A DNA stretch of 18,907 bases, taken from an uncultured Eubacteriales bacterium. Lineage in GTDB: Bacteria; Bacillota; Clostridia; Monoglobales; Monoglobaceae. The DNA is taken from the NCBI GenBank assembly GCA_905205855.1, contig CAJLFL010000013.1, positions 1 through 18,907 of the forward strand, read 5' to 3'. The number at the start of each line of letters is the position of its first letter. Within the stretch, counting starts at the first letter, position 1. The notes beneath the pieces are model-generated. The model had not been told where the DNA came from. It did no database searches and saw only the letters and a program-made list of their open reading frames with translations. The position numbers and the translations under genes were made by a program. Shown piece by piece: positions 1 to 7,101 of the stretch.

Positions 1-152
1 GGAGGAAGCTGTATTTCTCTTTCTACATTTCTGATTGAAACCGAAACATCATTCATACAGCGTATAGTCATTTGTTCTATAAGGCTTAGAACATCAAAGT
101 CACGCAAGCCGGAGGCGGAACCCGTTTTATTTTGCCTTGTAATAATATCCAT
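1..152 (-). CDS. Unrecognised protein, N-terminal 50 codons only (gene runs off the window)
   Basis: A minus-strand reading frame opens with ATG at 152 and stays open to the window edge. The upstream bases read GGATGTGAT about eight bases before the ATG, a fair match to the GGAGGTGAT ribosome-binding consensus. An in-frame stop lies immediately upstream of this start, so no longer version is possible. The peptide begins MDIITRQNKTGSASG and continues as a mixed polar and aliphatic stretch with no signal peptide or membrane segment. I do not recognise the family. It follows a hairpin that probably ends the preceding efp-side transcript, so it may have its own promoter. It is called a gene only because start, RBS and open frame agree; 50 codons is weak evidence. 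Confidence 0.45.
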   Translation of the reverse strand, partial: MDIITRQNKTGSASGLRDFDVLSLIEQMTIRCMNDVSVSIRNVEREIQLP

Positions 153-180
153 ATATATCACATCCGCTTTATTATAAAAC

Positions 181-219
181 TATCGGCAAACCCGAGGTTT
201 CCCATCCGGTTTGCCGATA
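181..219 (-). terminator. Probable transcription terminator after the CD1247-type gene
   Basis: A perfect 12-base inverted repeat (181-192 with 208-219, arm TATCGGCAAACC) encloses a 15-base loop. It lies 17 bases beyond the stop of the CD1247-type gene. On the minus strand the hairpin is followed by GTTTTATAATAAAG, a weak U tract. The long perfect stem supports a terminator; the imperfect U tract lowers certainty. Confidence 0.6.
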
Positions 220-235
220 AATTGATTTGCAAATT

Positions 236-646
236 TTAATGCTCGTGGCCGCAGCCGCAATCACAGTCACAGTCACCGAGATCCAATTCTATAACCTCGC
301 CGCAGTCGGGACACTTAAATACGCCGTCTGCTATATCGTCAAGGTCATCACCTGTCAAATCAATCTCTGCACCGCAGTTCTCGCATACCAGGGTATACAT
401 ATCGTCGTCTTCGTCATCATCATAACCGAAAGTTTCATCACCGATCATTTCGATGACATCATCCATCTCGTCAATTTTATCAGCTAAGAAGCCCTGCTCC
501 TGGTCAAGCATTTCAAGCTCCCCGGATATATCGCTTACGAGATTTAAAAGTCCGTCAATAAGCTGACCTTCGGTAGTGGTTTTATCAAGTTTAAGACCGT
601 CTGCCAAACCTTTAAGGTATGAGGCACGGTTAGAAATTTCTGACAT
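236..646 (-). CDS. CD1247 N-terminal-domain-like protein with zinc ribbon
   Basis: The 136-residue product has an N-terminal helical part (about residues 1-65, beginning MSEISNRASYLKGLADGL) typical of the small Clostridia family named after Clostridioides difficile CD1247. A very acidic linker follows, then a zinc-ribbon-like pair of CxxC motifs (CENC and CPDC, about residues 88-115). The C-terminus is an unusual run of alternating Cys and Asp or Gly ending in His-Glu-His. The ribbon presumably binds zinc; the biochemical role of the family is unknown to me. The gene starts 24 bases after efp and is probably cotranscribed with it. The predicted protein is soluble and cytoplasmic. The family call rests on recalled sequence character. 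Confidence 0.8.
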   Translation of the reverse strand: MSEISNRASYLKGLADGLKLDKTTTEGQLIDGLLNLVSDISGELEMLDQEQGFLADKIDEMDDVIEMIGDETFGYDDDEDDDMYTLVCENCGAEIDLTGDDLDDIADGVFKCPDCGEVIELDLGDCDCDCGCGHEH

Positions 647-670
647 AGTTTTACCTCTTTTCTGTATAAT

Positions 671-1228
671 TTATACTCTTTCCATGTATTCACCGGTTCT
701 GGTGTCTATACGGATGGTATCACCCTCGTTTACAAACATGGGAACGGTTATAACTGCACCGGATTCAACGGTTGCCGGTTTTGTAACGTTTGTAGCAGTA
801 TTACCTTTAACACCCGGTTCGGTTTCGGTAACCTTCATTTCAACAAATGTAGGCGGCTCTACCGCAAATACATTGCCCTTGTATGAAAGAATTTTTACGG
901 TCATATTCTCCATAACAAATTTCAATGCATCGCCAAGCTGATCCTCTCCGAGAGGAATCTGCTCGTAAGTTTCCTGATCCATGAAATAATATAAACCGCC
1001 GTCTTCGTAAAGATATTCCATTTCCTTTCTTTCTATACGAGCCGGTTCAACCTTTTCGGTTGGGTTGAATGTACGCTCAACCACCGCTCCGGTCATAACG
1101 TTTTTCATTTTTGTTCTGACAAAGGCTGCGCCCTTGCCCGGTTTTACATGCTGAAACTCGACAACCTGATATACGTTGCCGTCATATTCAAAAGTAAGTC
1201 CGTTTCTGAAATCACCTGCGCTTATCAT
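671..1228 (-). CDS. efp: Elongation factor P
   Basis: EF-P binds between the P and E sites of the ribosome and relieves stalling at proline-rich stretches. The 185-residue product has the normal EF-P length and its three beta-barrel domains: KOW-like N-terminal domain (about 1-65), central OB domain (about 66-128) and C-terminal OB domain. The domain I loop reads VKPGKGAAF with Lys32 at the tip, the residue that some bacteria modify (5-aminopentanol in Bacillus subtilis). The C-terminal signature lies around GDTIRIDTRTGEYMERV. The start at 1228 (MISAGDF) is chosen because AAGGAGG lies eight bases upstream; a frame extension to 1255 would include that RBS as coding sequence. A promoter at 1267-1295 suggests independent transcription with the CD1247-type gene downstream. 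Confidence 0.97.
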   Translation of the reverse strand: MISAGDFRNGLTFEYDGNVYQVVEFQHVKPGKGAAFVRTKMKNVMTGAVVERTFNPTEKVEPARIERKEMEYLYEDGGLYYFMDQETYEQIPLGEDQLGDALKFVMENMTVKILSYKGNVFAVEPPTFVEMKVTETEPGVKGNTATNVTKPATVESGAVITVPMFVNEGDTIRIDTRTGEYMERV

Positions 1229-1266
1229 TGGTGAAACCTCCTTCAATAATAACAATACTCTATTAT

Positions 1267-1295
1267 ATTCTATACTATTACCGGCAAAAAAGCAA
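1267..1295 (-). promoter_or_regulatory. SigA-like promoter for efp
   Basis: On the minus strand TTGCTT (1290-1295) is separated by 17 bases from TAGAAT (1267-1272), about 40 bases before the efp start codon. An overlapping TATAAT lies a few bases further on. No convincing terminator separates it from the peptidase gene upstream, so read-through may also feed efp. Confidence 0.55.
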
Positions 1296-1312
1296 GGATT
1301 TTTTTAAAAAAA

Positions 1313-2365
1313 CTAAATTTCAATCAGTTCCTTGCTCAGCTTCGTCATATTGACGTTTCCGTTTTCGGTCACATATACCATATCCTCAATACGTACTCCG
1401 CCGAAGCCGGGGATATATATACCCGGTTCGCATGTGACAATCATGCCGGGTTCAAGTATCGTTTCACTTTTTGGTGAAAGATTTGGCAGCTCGTGAATCA
1501 TAAGTCCCACGCCGTGGCCCAGTGAATGTCCGAAAAACCTGCCGTAGCCGGCGTCGGCAATTATCTGTCTTGCTGCAGCATCTGCATCCCTGCAGATAAC
1601 TCCGCTTTTTATTGCTTCAAGCCCCGCAAGCTGAGCCTTTAAAACCGTTGAATAGATTTTTCTCTGCTCATCATTTGCTTTTCCGACAACAATAGTTCTT
1701 GTCATATCTGAGCAATACCCCATATACCGACAGCCAAAATCCATTGTTACAAAATCGCCGTATTCGATTTTTTTTGAATCCGGAATACCGTGCGGCATAC
1801 TTGTTTTTATACCGGATATTGCTATTGTTTCAAATGAGGTTCCTTCGGCGCCGAGTCTGCGCATTTGATATTCAAGCTCAGCGGCAAGATCCGTTTCGGT
1901 TATTCCGGGCTTTATAACAGGCAAAACCTTTAAAAAGGCGTCAACCCCGATTTGCTCTGCGCGTGCCGCGTATTCCAGTTCCTCTTGAGTTTTGACCATT
2001 CTCAGCTTATCTATATCGCCGGACGCAGGCTTAAACTCAATTCCCTGCCACTCTTTTTTATAAGCGTGATATTCCGCTGCGCTCATATAGACATCCTCGT
2101 ATGCCAAAACGGAGATATTTGTCTGCCTTTCATGAATTTCATTGCACAGCTTTCCGGGACGATATTCGGTCACTTCATAACCGACAGCCTCATTCTTTGC
2201 AGCGACAGTGTATCTTGAATCGACAAATAAATATCTTTTATCTGCAGTAATAAGGGCAACTCCTTCGCCGCCGCGGAAGCCGGTAAAATATCTGAGGTTT
2301 TGCGGCGAGGTTATCAGAACTCCGTCTGCCTCCGTCAGCAGCTTGCTTAGTTTATCAGCGTTCAT
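1313..2365 (-). CDS. M24B Xaa-Pro aminopeptidase (aminopeptidase P family)
   Basis: A cytoplasmic metallopeptidase that removes an N-terminal residue preceding proline. The 350-residue length fits the short bacterial form related to Bacillus YqhT and PepQ-type enzymes. An N-terminal creatinase-like domain (about 1-125) precedes the pita-bread catalytic domain. The five metal ligands are visible: Asp209 (TMDFG), Asp220 (YCSDMT), His284 (SLGHGVG), Glu313 (CEPGIY) and Glu327 (VRIEDM). His280 and His291 are the usual additional active-site histidines. The ATG overlaps the end of the upstream TIM-barrel gene by 11 bases, and AAGGTG lies seven bases before the start inside that gene, suggesting translational coupling. 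The order peptidase then efp is common in Clostridia. The substrate (dipeptide or longer peptide) cannot be settled from sequence. Confidence 0.93.
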   Translation of the reverse strand: MNADKLSKLLTEADGVLITSPQNLRYFTGFRGGEGVALITADKRYLFVDSRYTVAAKNEAVGYEVTEYRPGKLCNEIHERQTNISVLAYEDVYMSAAEYHAYKKEWQGIEFKPASGDIDKLRMVKTQEELEYAARAEQIGVDAFLKVLPVIKPGITETDLAAELEYQMRRLGAEGTSFETIAISGIKTSMPHGIPDSKKIEYGDFVTMDFGCRYMGYCSDMTRTIVVGKANDEQRKIYSTVLKAQLAGLEAIKSGVICRDADAAARQIIADAGYGRFFGHSLGHGVGLMIHELPNLSPKSETILEPGMIVTCEPGIYIPGFGGVRIEDMVYVTENGNVNMTKLSKELIEI

Positions 2366-3230
2366 ATATTTTCACCTTCTCTGAATAAATTTTCATCATT
2401 TCCGCCGCATCTGTTGTTTGAGTTCCGGCGGATTCGCAAATAATTCTGGGCGAGAGTCCGCGTTCTGCCAAAAGCTCCGCCAGAGGTTCAAAATCCGGTT
2501 CATACTCGGTTTCTGCCAGGGTATGGTGCTTTTTTTCGCCTGCATTGGTATATTCGATTCTGCTGAAATGAATATGAAAGCTGTGTGCCTGATACGGACT
2601 CAGCTTTTTTTCCATTAAATCAAGAATATCGGCATAATCGTCTTTTGTTTTCAAACTGCCGAGAGTCTGTGCATTTATATGTCCGAAATCCATTGCTGGC
2701 AAAAGCTGAGAACTTATATTGCACAGCTTTATTACTTCCGAAACATTCCCAAGCTGTTTTACCTTTCCCATTGTTTCCGGGCATATATAAATATCGTCAA
2801 GTCCTTCGGCTTTGGCTGCCTTAACAGCTTTTTCAAGCGTATCTGCGGCAAGTTCCAATGCCTCACGTCTTGTAATGCTTCCGCATGAGCCGGAGTGTAC
2901 TACAATCCTGTCCGCACCCATGTTTTTTGCCGCTTTAAGCGTCTGAATTATATAAGCTATGCTGCGTTCTCTTTTCTCCTTTTCCGTGGAGGAAAGAGAA
3001 ATATAATACGGTGCGTGGATTGATAGCTTTATATTGTTTTCGTGTGCGTTTTGCCCGAGTATTTTTGCGGCGTCCTCTGAAATTCTGACGCCGTGTCCGC
3101 ATTGATATTCATAGCAGTCAAGCCCGTGTTCTCTTACCCATAAGGGCGCCTGAAGGGAGGATTTGTTGCCTGCGTCAAAAAAATCTTCTGAATTTCCGGC
3201 AGGGCCGAAAACAGCTTTGTTATTCTTCAT
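2355..3230 (-). CDS. Endonuclease IV-like TIM-barrel protein (AP endonuclease family 2)
   Basis: The 291-residue product carries the metal-site pattern of the endonuclease IV / xylose isomerase-like TIM barrel: His72 (IHAPYY), His112 (VVHSGS), Glu152 (CPETMG), Asp181 and His184 (MDFGHINA), a His pair near 219-221 (FHIHFS), His235-236 and Glu266 (ICESAG). The set of residues and their spacing match endonuclease IV (Nfo), which cleaves DNA 5' to abasic sites. The length also fits Nfo (about 280). Many proteins of this superfamily act on sugars instead, so the DNA-repair role is likely but not proven. It begins 21 bases after the RCC1 gene, with AAAGGA before the ATG, and overlaps the peptidase gene by 11 bases, so the three form one transcription unit. 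Confidence 0.82.
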   Translation of the reverse strand: MKNNKAVFGPAGNSEDFFDAGNKSSLQAPLWVREHGLDCYEYQCGHGVRISEDAAKILGQNAHENNIKLSIHAPYYISLSSTEKEKRERSIAYIIQTLKAAKNMGADRIVVHSGSCGSITRREALELAADTLEKAVKAAKAEGLDDIYICPETMGKVKQLGNVSEVIKLCNISSQLLPAMDFGHINAQTLGSLKTKDDYADILDLMEKKLSPYQAHSFHIHFSRIEYTNAGEKKHHTLAETEYEPDFEPLAELLAERGLSPRIICESAGTQTTDAAEMMKIYSEKVKIYER

Positions 3231-3251
3231 ATATTTATCCTTTCATAGCTG

Positions 3252-4907
3252 TCAGTCAAGCGGTATTATATATCGGACAGCCTTTTGCGGCAATCCTAAG
3301 TCTGTCCATGAGCCAACCTCGCATTGACCGCTTTTGTTATCTCCGGCGGCATAAGCTGTACCGTCTGCACATATACCTATGCTGTGCCTGAAACCGCTGT
3401 CTGCTGAAATTATCTGTTTCCATGCCGAAACATCAAGCTGATACCATTCGTTATCACCGAATCCGTATGCTCTGCCATCATTAAGTGCAATAACGCAAAA
3501 ATCACCTGCGGATATAGCTGACGCATTTTCAAAGCCTTGCGCGTCGTACTGATTGCGTGAATTATCTCCCGTTATATGAACTTTGCCGCCGCTCTCCACA
3601 CCTACGGTGAATCCTGCGCCTGCCGCAACAGAAACAATATTCCTCCAGTCACTGACATCACATGCGCCGAGCGAATTATCGCCTGCGGCAACAACTGTAC
3701 CATCCTGTCTTAGTCCGACTGAGTGTTTTTCGCCGGCAGCTACGGCAATTATTCCGGACCAGGACTTTACATCACACTGACCGTTTTCGTTATCGCCTGC
3801 TGCGATGACGCGGCCGTTGCTCATAACGCCTATTGAATGATTTCCGCCTGCGGCAACAGCGGAAATGTTTTTCCATTCAGATATTGTGCACTGGGCGGCG
3901 GAATTGTCGCCTGACGCATAGACGGTGCCGTTGGATTTCAGACCGAGTGTGTGATTTTTGCCTGAAGCGACAGCAATGACGTCAGTCCATTCCGAAGTGC
4001 CGCATTGTCCGTATTCATTGCTGCCTGCCGAAAGTACATGACCGTCTTTCTTTAAAGCGACAGTGTGTTTCTCTCCCGCTGCCGCTATGCCGGAAAGCGC
4101 GGCATTCAGACGACGCAGATAAAGTGCGGCGTTTTCTGAACCGTTAAGAGCGTTCAGGTAGTGTGCGGCAGTAATATAGTTTTCGGTATGTATAGCTGTA
4201 AATGCTCTGTATAAAACGGCTTCCTGCCGTGTGTTTCCGGACAGCTTTTTGTCGAGCAGCTCATCAAGCAGCTGCTTTGCAGTCTGATAATCCCCATCCG
4301 TATATGCCTTTACGGCAGATGCAAGCGCAGCATTTTTTTGATTTATGCTGCCGTTTATGACAAAATAAGCCGTTAAAGCTGATGCACATAACACAGCTGC
4401 TATTATGACGGAGCAAATGGTACGCCGTTTTTTCAGACGCCTTTCCTTCGGGGTGTTTTTGTCCCAGGGGTTTATATTTACGGCAGGGGAAAGAGCTGTT
4501 TTGATTTCATCAGACGGAATTTCAGCTGTGTTTTGTATATCGTCCGCACATTGCCACACGCTTTTGTCGTCAAAAACCGCTTTTTGCACCATGACGGAAA
4601 CGCTGTCTGTCCTGAGTGATGGTATTTCTATCGCTTTGTTATCGCCGAAGAATTTGTCGGCATTTGTGTCAAGCTTGTCATATTCGGCATATTTTGTGCC
4701 GAGCAGATTGCTGTCTGAATCATAATAGCTGATTTTCAGGCGGATAAAATCCAGACCTTTGCCACAGGTGTTTTTCAGCTTTAAAAAAAGTATAATTCCC
4801 ATTGTATCGGCATTACTGTAGAGCTCAAATGCCACAGCCTCTGCAGGATATTCATTGCTTTGGGGATATTCAAATTTCTTTATAAGCGTTAATTTTGATT
4901 TATCCAA
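3252..4907 (-). CDS. Membrane-anchored protein with seven RCC1-type repeats
   Basis: The 551-residue product has three parts. Residues 1-155 are a predicted cytoplasmic beta-rich region. A basic patch (KERRLKKRR, 154-162) precedes one transmembrane segment at about 163-184, predicting the C-terminal part lies outside the cell. Residues about 190-272 look like TPR-type helices (AYTDGDYQTAKQLLDELL). From about 274 to 540 come seven repeats of 37-38 residues of the RCC1 form (VAAG..HSIGV..NGRV.AAGDN..GQCDV..W), enough for one complete seven-bladed propeller. Five repeats have Cys after the GDN motif. The function is unknown; RCC1-like propellers usually bind proteins. The start is TTG at 4907, with GGCGGTGAT seven bases upstream. 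The gene leads the operon with the endonuclease IV-like and peptidase genes, without an obvious functional link. Confidence 0.85.
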   Translation of the reverse strand: MDKSKLTLIKKFEYPQSNEYPAEAVAFELYSNADTMGIILFLKLKNTCGKGLDFIRLKISYYDSDSNLLGTKYAEYDKLDTNADKFFGDNKAIEIPSLRTDSVSVMVQKAVFDDKSVWQCADDIQNTAEIPSDEIKTALSPAVNINPWDKNTPKERRLKKRRTICSVIIAAVLCASALTAYFVINGSINQKNAALASAVKAYTDGDYQTAKQLLDELLDKKLSGNTRQEAVLYRAFTAIHTENYITAAHYLNALNGSENAALYLRRLNAALSGIAAAGEKHTVALKKDGHVLSAGSNEYGQCGTSEWTDVIAVASGKNHTLGLKSNGTVYASGDNSAAQCTISEWKNISAVAAGGNHSIGVMSNGRVIAAGDNENGQCDVKSWSGIIAVAAGEKHSVGLRQDGTVVAAGDNSLGACDVSDWRNIVSVAAGAGFTVGVESGGKVHITGDNSRNQYDAQGFENASAISAGDFCVIALNDGRAYGFGDNEWYQLDVSAWKQIISADSGFRHSIGICADGTAYAAGDNKSGQCEVGSWTDLGLPQKAVRYIIPLD

Positions 4908-4943
4908 AGAATCACCGCCATTCAGTAATCATAATTATCTTTC

Positions 4944-4972
4944 AGTATAACGCCGAAGATACTAAAATGCAA
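4944..4972 (-). promoter_or_regulatory. SigA-like promoter for the RCC1-led operon
   Basis: On the minus strand TTGCAT (4967-4972) and TATACT (4944-4949) are separated by exactly 17 bases, 36 bases before the TTG start at 4907. Both boxes are near consensus. Confidence 0.7.
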
Positions 4973-5001
4973 GACTTATAAGAAAAATTTTATATTTTTA
5001 A

Positions 5002-5029
5002 GGATATTTTTCCCATACAAGCATAAATT
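5002..5029 (+). promoter_or_regulatory. Possible sporulation SigE-like promoter for the carboxypeptidase gene
   Basis: The bases GGATATT (5002-5008) and CATAAATT (5022-5029) are 13 bases apart and resemble the recalled SigE pattern (MATATT, about 14 bases, CATACAMT) with one mismatch in the -10 part. No good SigA pair was found: a TATACT at 5031-5036 lacks a -35 box. The site lies 32 bases before the ATG. This is a tentative motif match only. Confidence 0.3.
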
Positions 5030-5061
5030 ATATACTACCTATATTATCGGGAGGGATAACC

Positions 5062-6228
5062 ATGCCTGTATTAAAACGTACATTTTGTTTGTTATTTTCC
5101 GCAATGCTTTTTTGCGTCAGCGCTTTTGCCGAGCCGTCAACTCAGGTGGATACAGAGGTATCTGCACAGCTGGTAAAGGCAAAATCGGGGATATTGATGG
5201 AGGCGTCAACCGGAGAGGTTCTTTATGAATGGAATCCGGATGAAAGGCTTCAGATAGCAAGTGTGACAAAAACAATGACAATGCTTTTGATTATGGAGGC
5301 TATTGACAGCGGAAAAATTCATTTGGACGATATGGTTACAACAAGCGAAACAGCCGCGTCAATGGGAGGTTCTCAGGTCTTTCTTGAGGTTGGAGAACAG
5401 ATGTCGGTCAATGATATGCTAAAGGCGATTGCGGTCGCGTCCGGTAATGATGCGGCTGTAGCAATGGCAGAGTTTATCGGCGGAACGCATGAGGCTTTTG
5501 TAGAGAAGATGAATAAAAGAGCAGCTGAGCTTGGGTGTGAAAACACTCATTTTATAAACTGCAACGGCTTGGATGAAACGGCGGAGCATTACAGTACGGC
5601 AAGAGATATAGCCGCTATATCAAAAGAGCTTTTAAAGCACGAGAAAATATTTGACTATACGACAATCTGGATGGACAGCCTGCGCGGCGGAAGCTTCGGA
5701 CTTTCGAATACAAATAAGCTTATACGGTTTTATAAGGGTGCAAACGGCTTGAAAACGGGTTCTACAAGCACCGCAAAGTATTGTCTTTCAGCTACTGCCA
5801 AAAGAGATAACATGCAGCTTATAGCAGTCGTTCTTTGTGCGCCGTCTACGGCAGAAAGGTTCGGCAGTGCGACTGCACTTTTGGACTATGGCTTTGCAAA
5901 TTATGCCGTTGCGGATGCGGATTCAATGGATATAGCTCTGCCGGAAATACCGGTGACCGGCGGTACGCTTTCAAAAATCACACCGGAAATAGACAATCCG
6001 ACATTTATAGTAAAAAAGGGAAACGGCGACAAAGCAGAGCCGGAAATCAGTCTTGATGAAGAAAGTGTTAAAGCGCCGATACAAAAGGGACAGCGCTTGG
6101 GGGAGATAGTGTTTAAAATTGACGGTACAGAGGCGGTAAGAAAGGAATTGAGAGCCTCCTGCGATGTGCCTAAAATCAAGCTTATGCAGATGTATACAAA
6201 AATGCTTAAAATGTGGGTGTCGATGTAG
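5062..6228 (+). CDS. D-alanyl-D-alanine carboxypeptidase (S11, DacF/PBP5-type)
   Basis: A low-molecular-weight penicillin-binding protein that removes the terminal D-Ala from peptidoglycan pentapeptides outside the membrane. A signal peptide (residues 1-23, cleavage after AFA) is followed by the S11 transpeptidase-like domain with all three active-site motifs: Ser67-Val-Thr-Lys70, Ser127-Gly-Asn129 and Lys231-Thr-Gly233. A PBP5 C-terminal beta domain (about 290-365) and an amphipathic tail rich in Met, Lys and Leu (about 370-388) suggest peripheral membrane anchoring. Length 388 is normal. GGGAGG lies seven bases before the ATG. The gene stands alone, between a divergent operon and a terminator at 6251, and not beside spoIIA genes as dacF often is. 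A SigE-like motif upstream could point to a sporulation role. Confidence 0.95.
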   Translation: MPVLKRTFCLLFSAMLFCVSAFAEPSTQVDTEVSAQLVKAKSGILMEASTGEVLYEWNPDERLQIASVTKTMTMLLIMEAIDSGKIHLDDMVTTSETAASMGGSQVFLEVGEQMSVNDMLKAIAVASGNDAAVAMAEFIGGTHEAFVEKMNKRAAELGCENTHFINCNGLDETAEHYSTARDIAAISKELLKHEKIFDYTTIWMDSLRGGSFGLSNTNKLIRFYKGANGLKTGSTSTAKYCLSATAKRDNMQLIAVVLCAPSTAERFGSATALLDYGFANYAVADADSMDIALPEIPVTGGTLSKITPEIDNPTFIVKKGNGDKAEPEISLDEESVKAPIQKGQRLGEIVFKIDGTEAVRKELRASCDVPKIKLMQMYTKMLKMWVSM

Positions 6229-6250
6229 AACTGTTGGGGCAAATTATAAA

Positions 6251-6290
6251 AATGCCGTCAATTCATCCTTGACGGCATTTTCTTTGTTAT
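6251..6290. terminator. Bidirectional terminator between converging genes
   Basis: An 11-base perfect stem (6251-6261 with 6269-6279, arm AATGCCGTCAA) has a seven-base loop. On the plus strand it is followed by TTTTCTTTGTT and on the minus strand by TTTTTATAATTT. It lies between the carboxypeptidase stop (6228) and the SLH gene stop (6298) and can serve both. Confidence 0.88.
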
Positions 6291-6297
6291 TCAGCTT

Positions 6298-6942
6298 TTA
6301 TGCTACGGTGTTCTTGGGAAAAGCGCGGCATAAAATTGCAGCAACTTCGGCACGAATTATTGAATCCTGACCTCTGAAGCTCCCTTCTTCGTCACCTGTG
6401 ATAAAGCCTCTGTCCACTGCTGCTGCAACATATGCTCTGTTGTGGACAGCTATTGTGTCAACATCCCAAAAACGCTCCGATAAATACGCTGTCGGATCGG
6501 TATAGCCGGACACGTCTATATTAAGCGCTTTAATCAATGCGGCAGTGACAACCTCGCGGGTTGCATCCCATTCCGGGCGGAACAGCAGTGTTCCGTTTTC
6601 TGTAAATCCCGGTATAAACTGCAGAGAGCTGTTTATATAAGGAAAGTACCATTCCCAATTCGGAACATCCGCATACGGGCTTACAGTGCTGTTTACGATT
6701 TCTGTTCCGGTCAGACCGACCAGCATCTTTGCATATTCGCATCTTTGTACCGTAAGGCGCGGGCCAAAGCTTCCGTCACCATAGCCGCTGATTACTCCTC
6801 TTTGTGCAAGGTCATATACGTACGGTGCTTCCCATGCGTCTGCCGGAACGTCAGAAAACATATTGCTGTAAGCATAGCAGGGAGCGCCGATGACAGTCAG
6901 AATTATAACTGCTGCAAGAATTATTGATAATTTTCGTTTCAT
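6298..6942 (-). CDS. Secreted protein made only of three SLH domains
   Basis: The 214-residue product has a signal peptide (about 1-24, cleavage after CYA) and three S-layer homology domains: about 29-75 (FSDVPADAWEAPYVYDLA...GYGDGSFGP), 90-140 (YADVPNWEWYFPYI...FRPEWDATRE) and 159-206 (WDVDTIAVHNRAYVAAAV...IIRAEVAAIL). SLH trimers bind pyruvylated secondary cell-wall polymers and normally anchor an attached enzyme or S-layer domain. Here nothing else is attached, so the protein may be a small wall-coating or spacer protein. The TRAE motif is degenerate in the first two domains (QRCE, ATRE). The start at 6942 is set by GGAGG seven bases upstream; the longer frame from 6960 would place the RBS inside the coding region. 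The promoter is perfect consensus, implying high expression. Confidence 0.92.
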   Translation of the reverse strand: MKRKLSIILAAVIILTVIGAPCYAYSNMFSDVPADAWEAPYVYDLAQRGVISGYGDGSFGPRLTVQRCEYAKMLVGLTGTEIVNSTVSPYADVPNWEWYFPYINSSLQFIPGFTENGTLLFRPEWDATREVVTAALIKALNIDVSGYTDPTAYLSERFWDVDTIAVHNRAYVAAAVDRGFITGDEEGSFRGQDSIIRAEVAAILCRAFPKNTVA

Positions 6943-6977
6943 TTGCATACCTCCAATCAATTACTTTTTGCGCTGTA

Positions 6978-7006
6978 ATTATATACAAAAATCGTATTTT
7001 TGTCAA
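6978..7006 (-). promoter_or_regulatory. Perfect-consensus SigA promoter for the SLH gene
   Basis: On the minus strand TTGACA (7001-7006), a 17-base spacer and TATAAT (6978-6983) match the consensus exactly. The -10 box is 35 bases before the start codon at 6942. Confidence 0.9.
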
Positions 7007-7023
7007 ATTATCAAAATCGGGAC

Positions 7024-7052
7024 TTGATAAATTCTCTGTTTTATGGCATAAT
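7024..7052 (+). promoter_or_regulatory. SigA-like promoter for the DUF6062-coaX cluster
   Basis: TTGATA (7024-7029), a 17-base spacer and CATAAT (7047-7052) lie 49 bases before the DUF6062 start. Its -35 box is 17 bases from the -35 box of the divergent SLH promoter, so the two polymerase sites are back to back. Confidence 0.6.
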
Positions 7053-7101
7053 AGAGTTTAATGTCATAATGTAAACAGCCGATATAAAAAGAGTTGATAA
7101 A

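Noticed and set aside
1229..1255. Nine-residue N-terminal extension of EF-P
   Set aside because: The extension would translate through the AAGGAGG that serves the ATG at 1228, and known EF-P proteins begin near MISAGDF.
6943..6960. Longer SLH protein starting at 6960
   Set aside because: GGAGG lies within the extension; spacing suits the ATG at 6942, which also gives a normal signal peptide.
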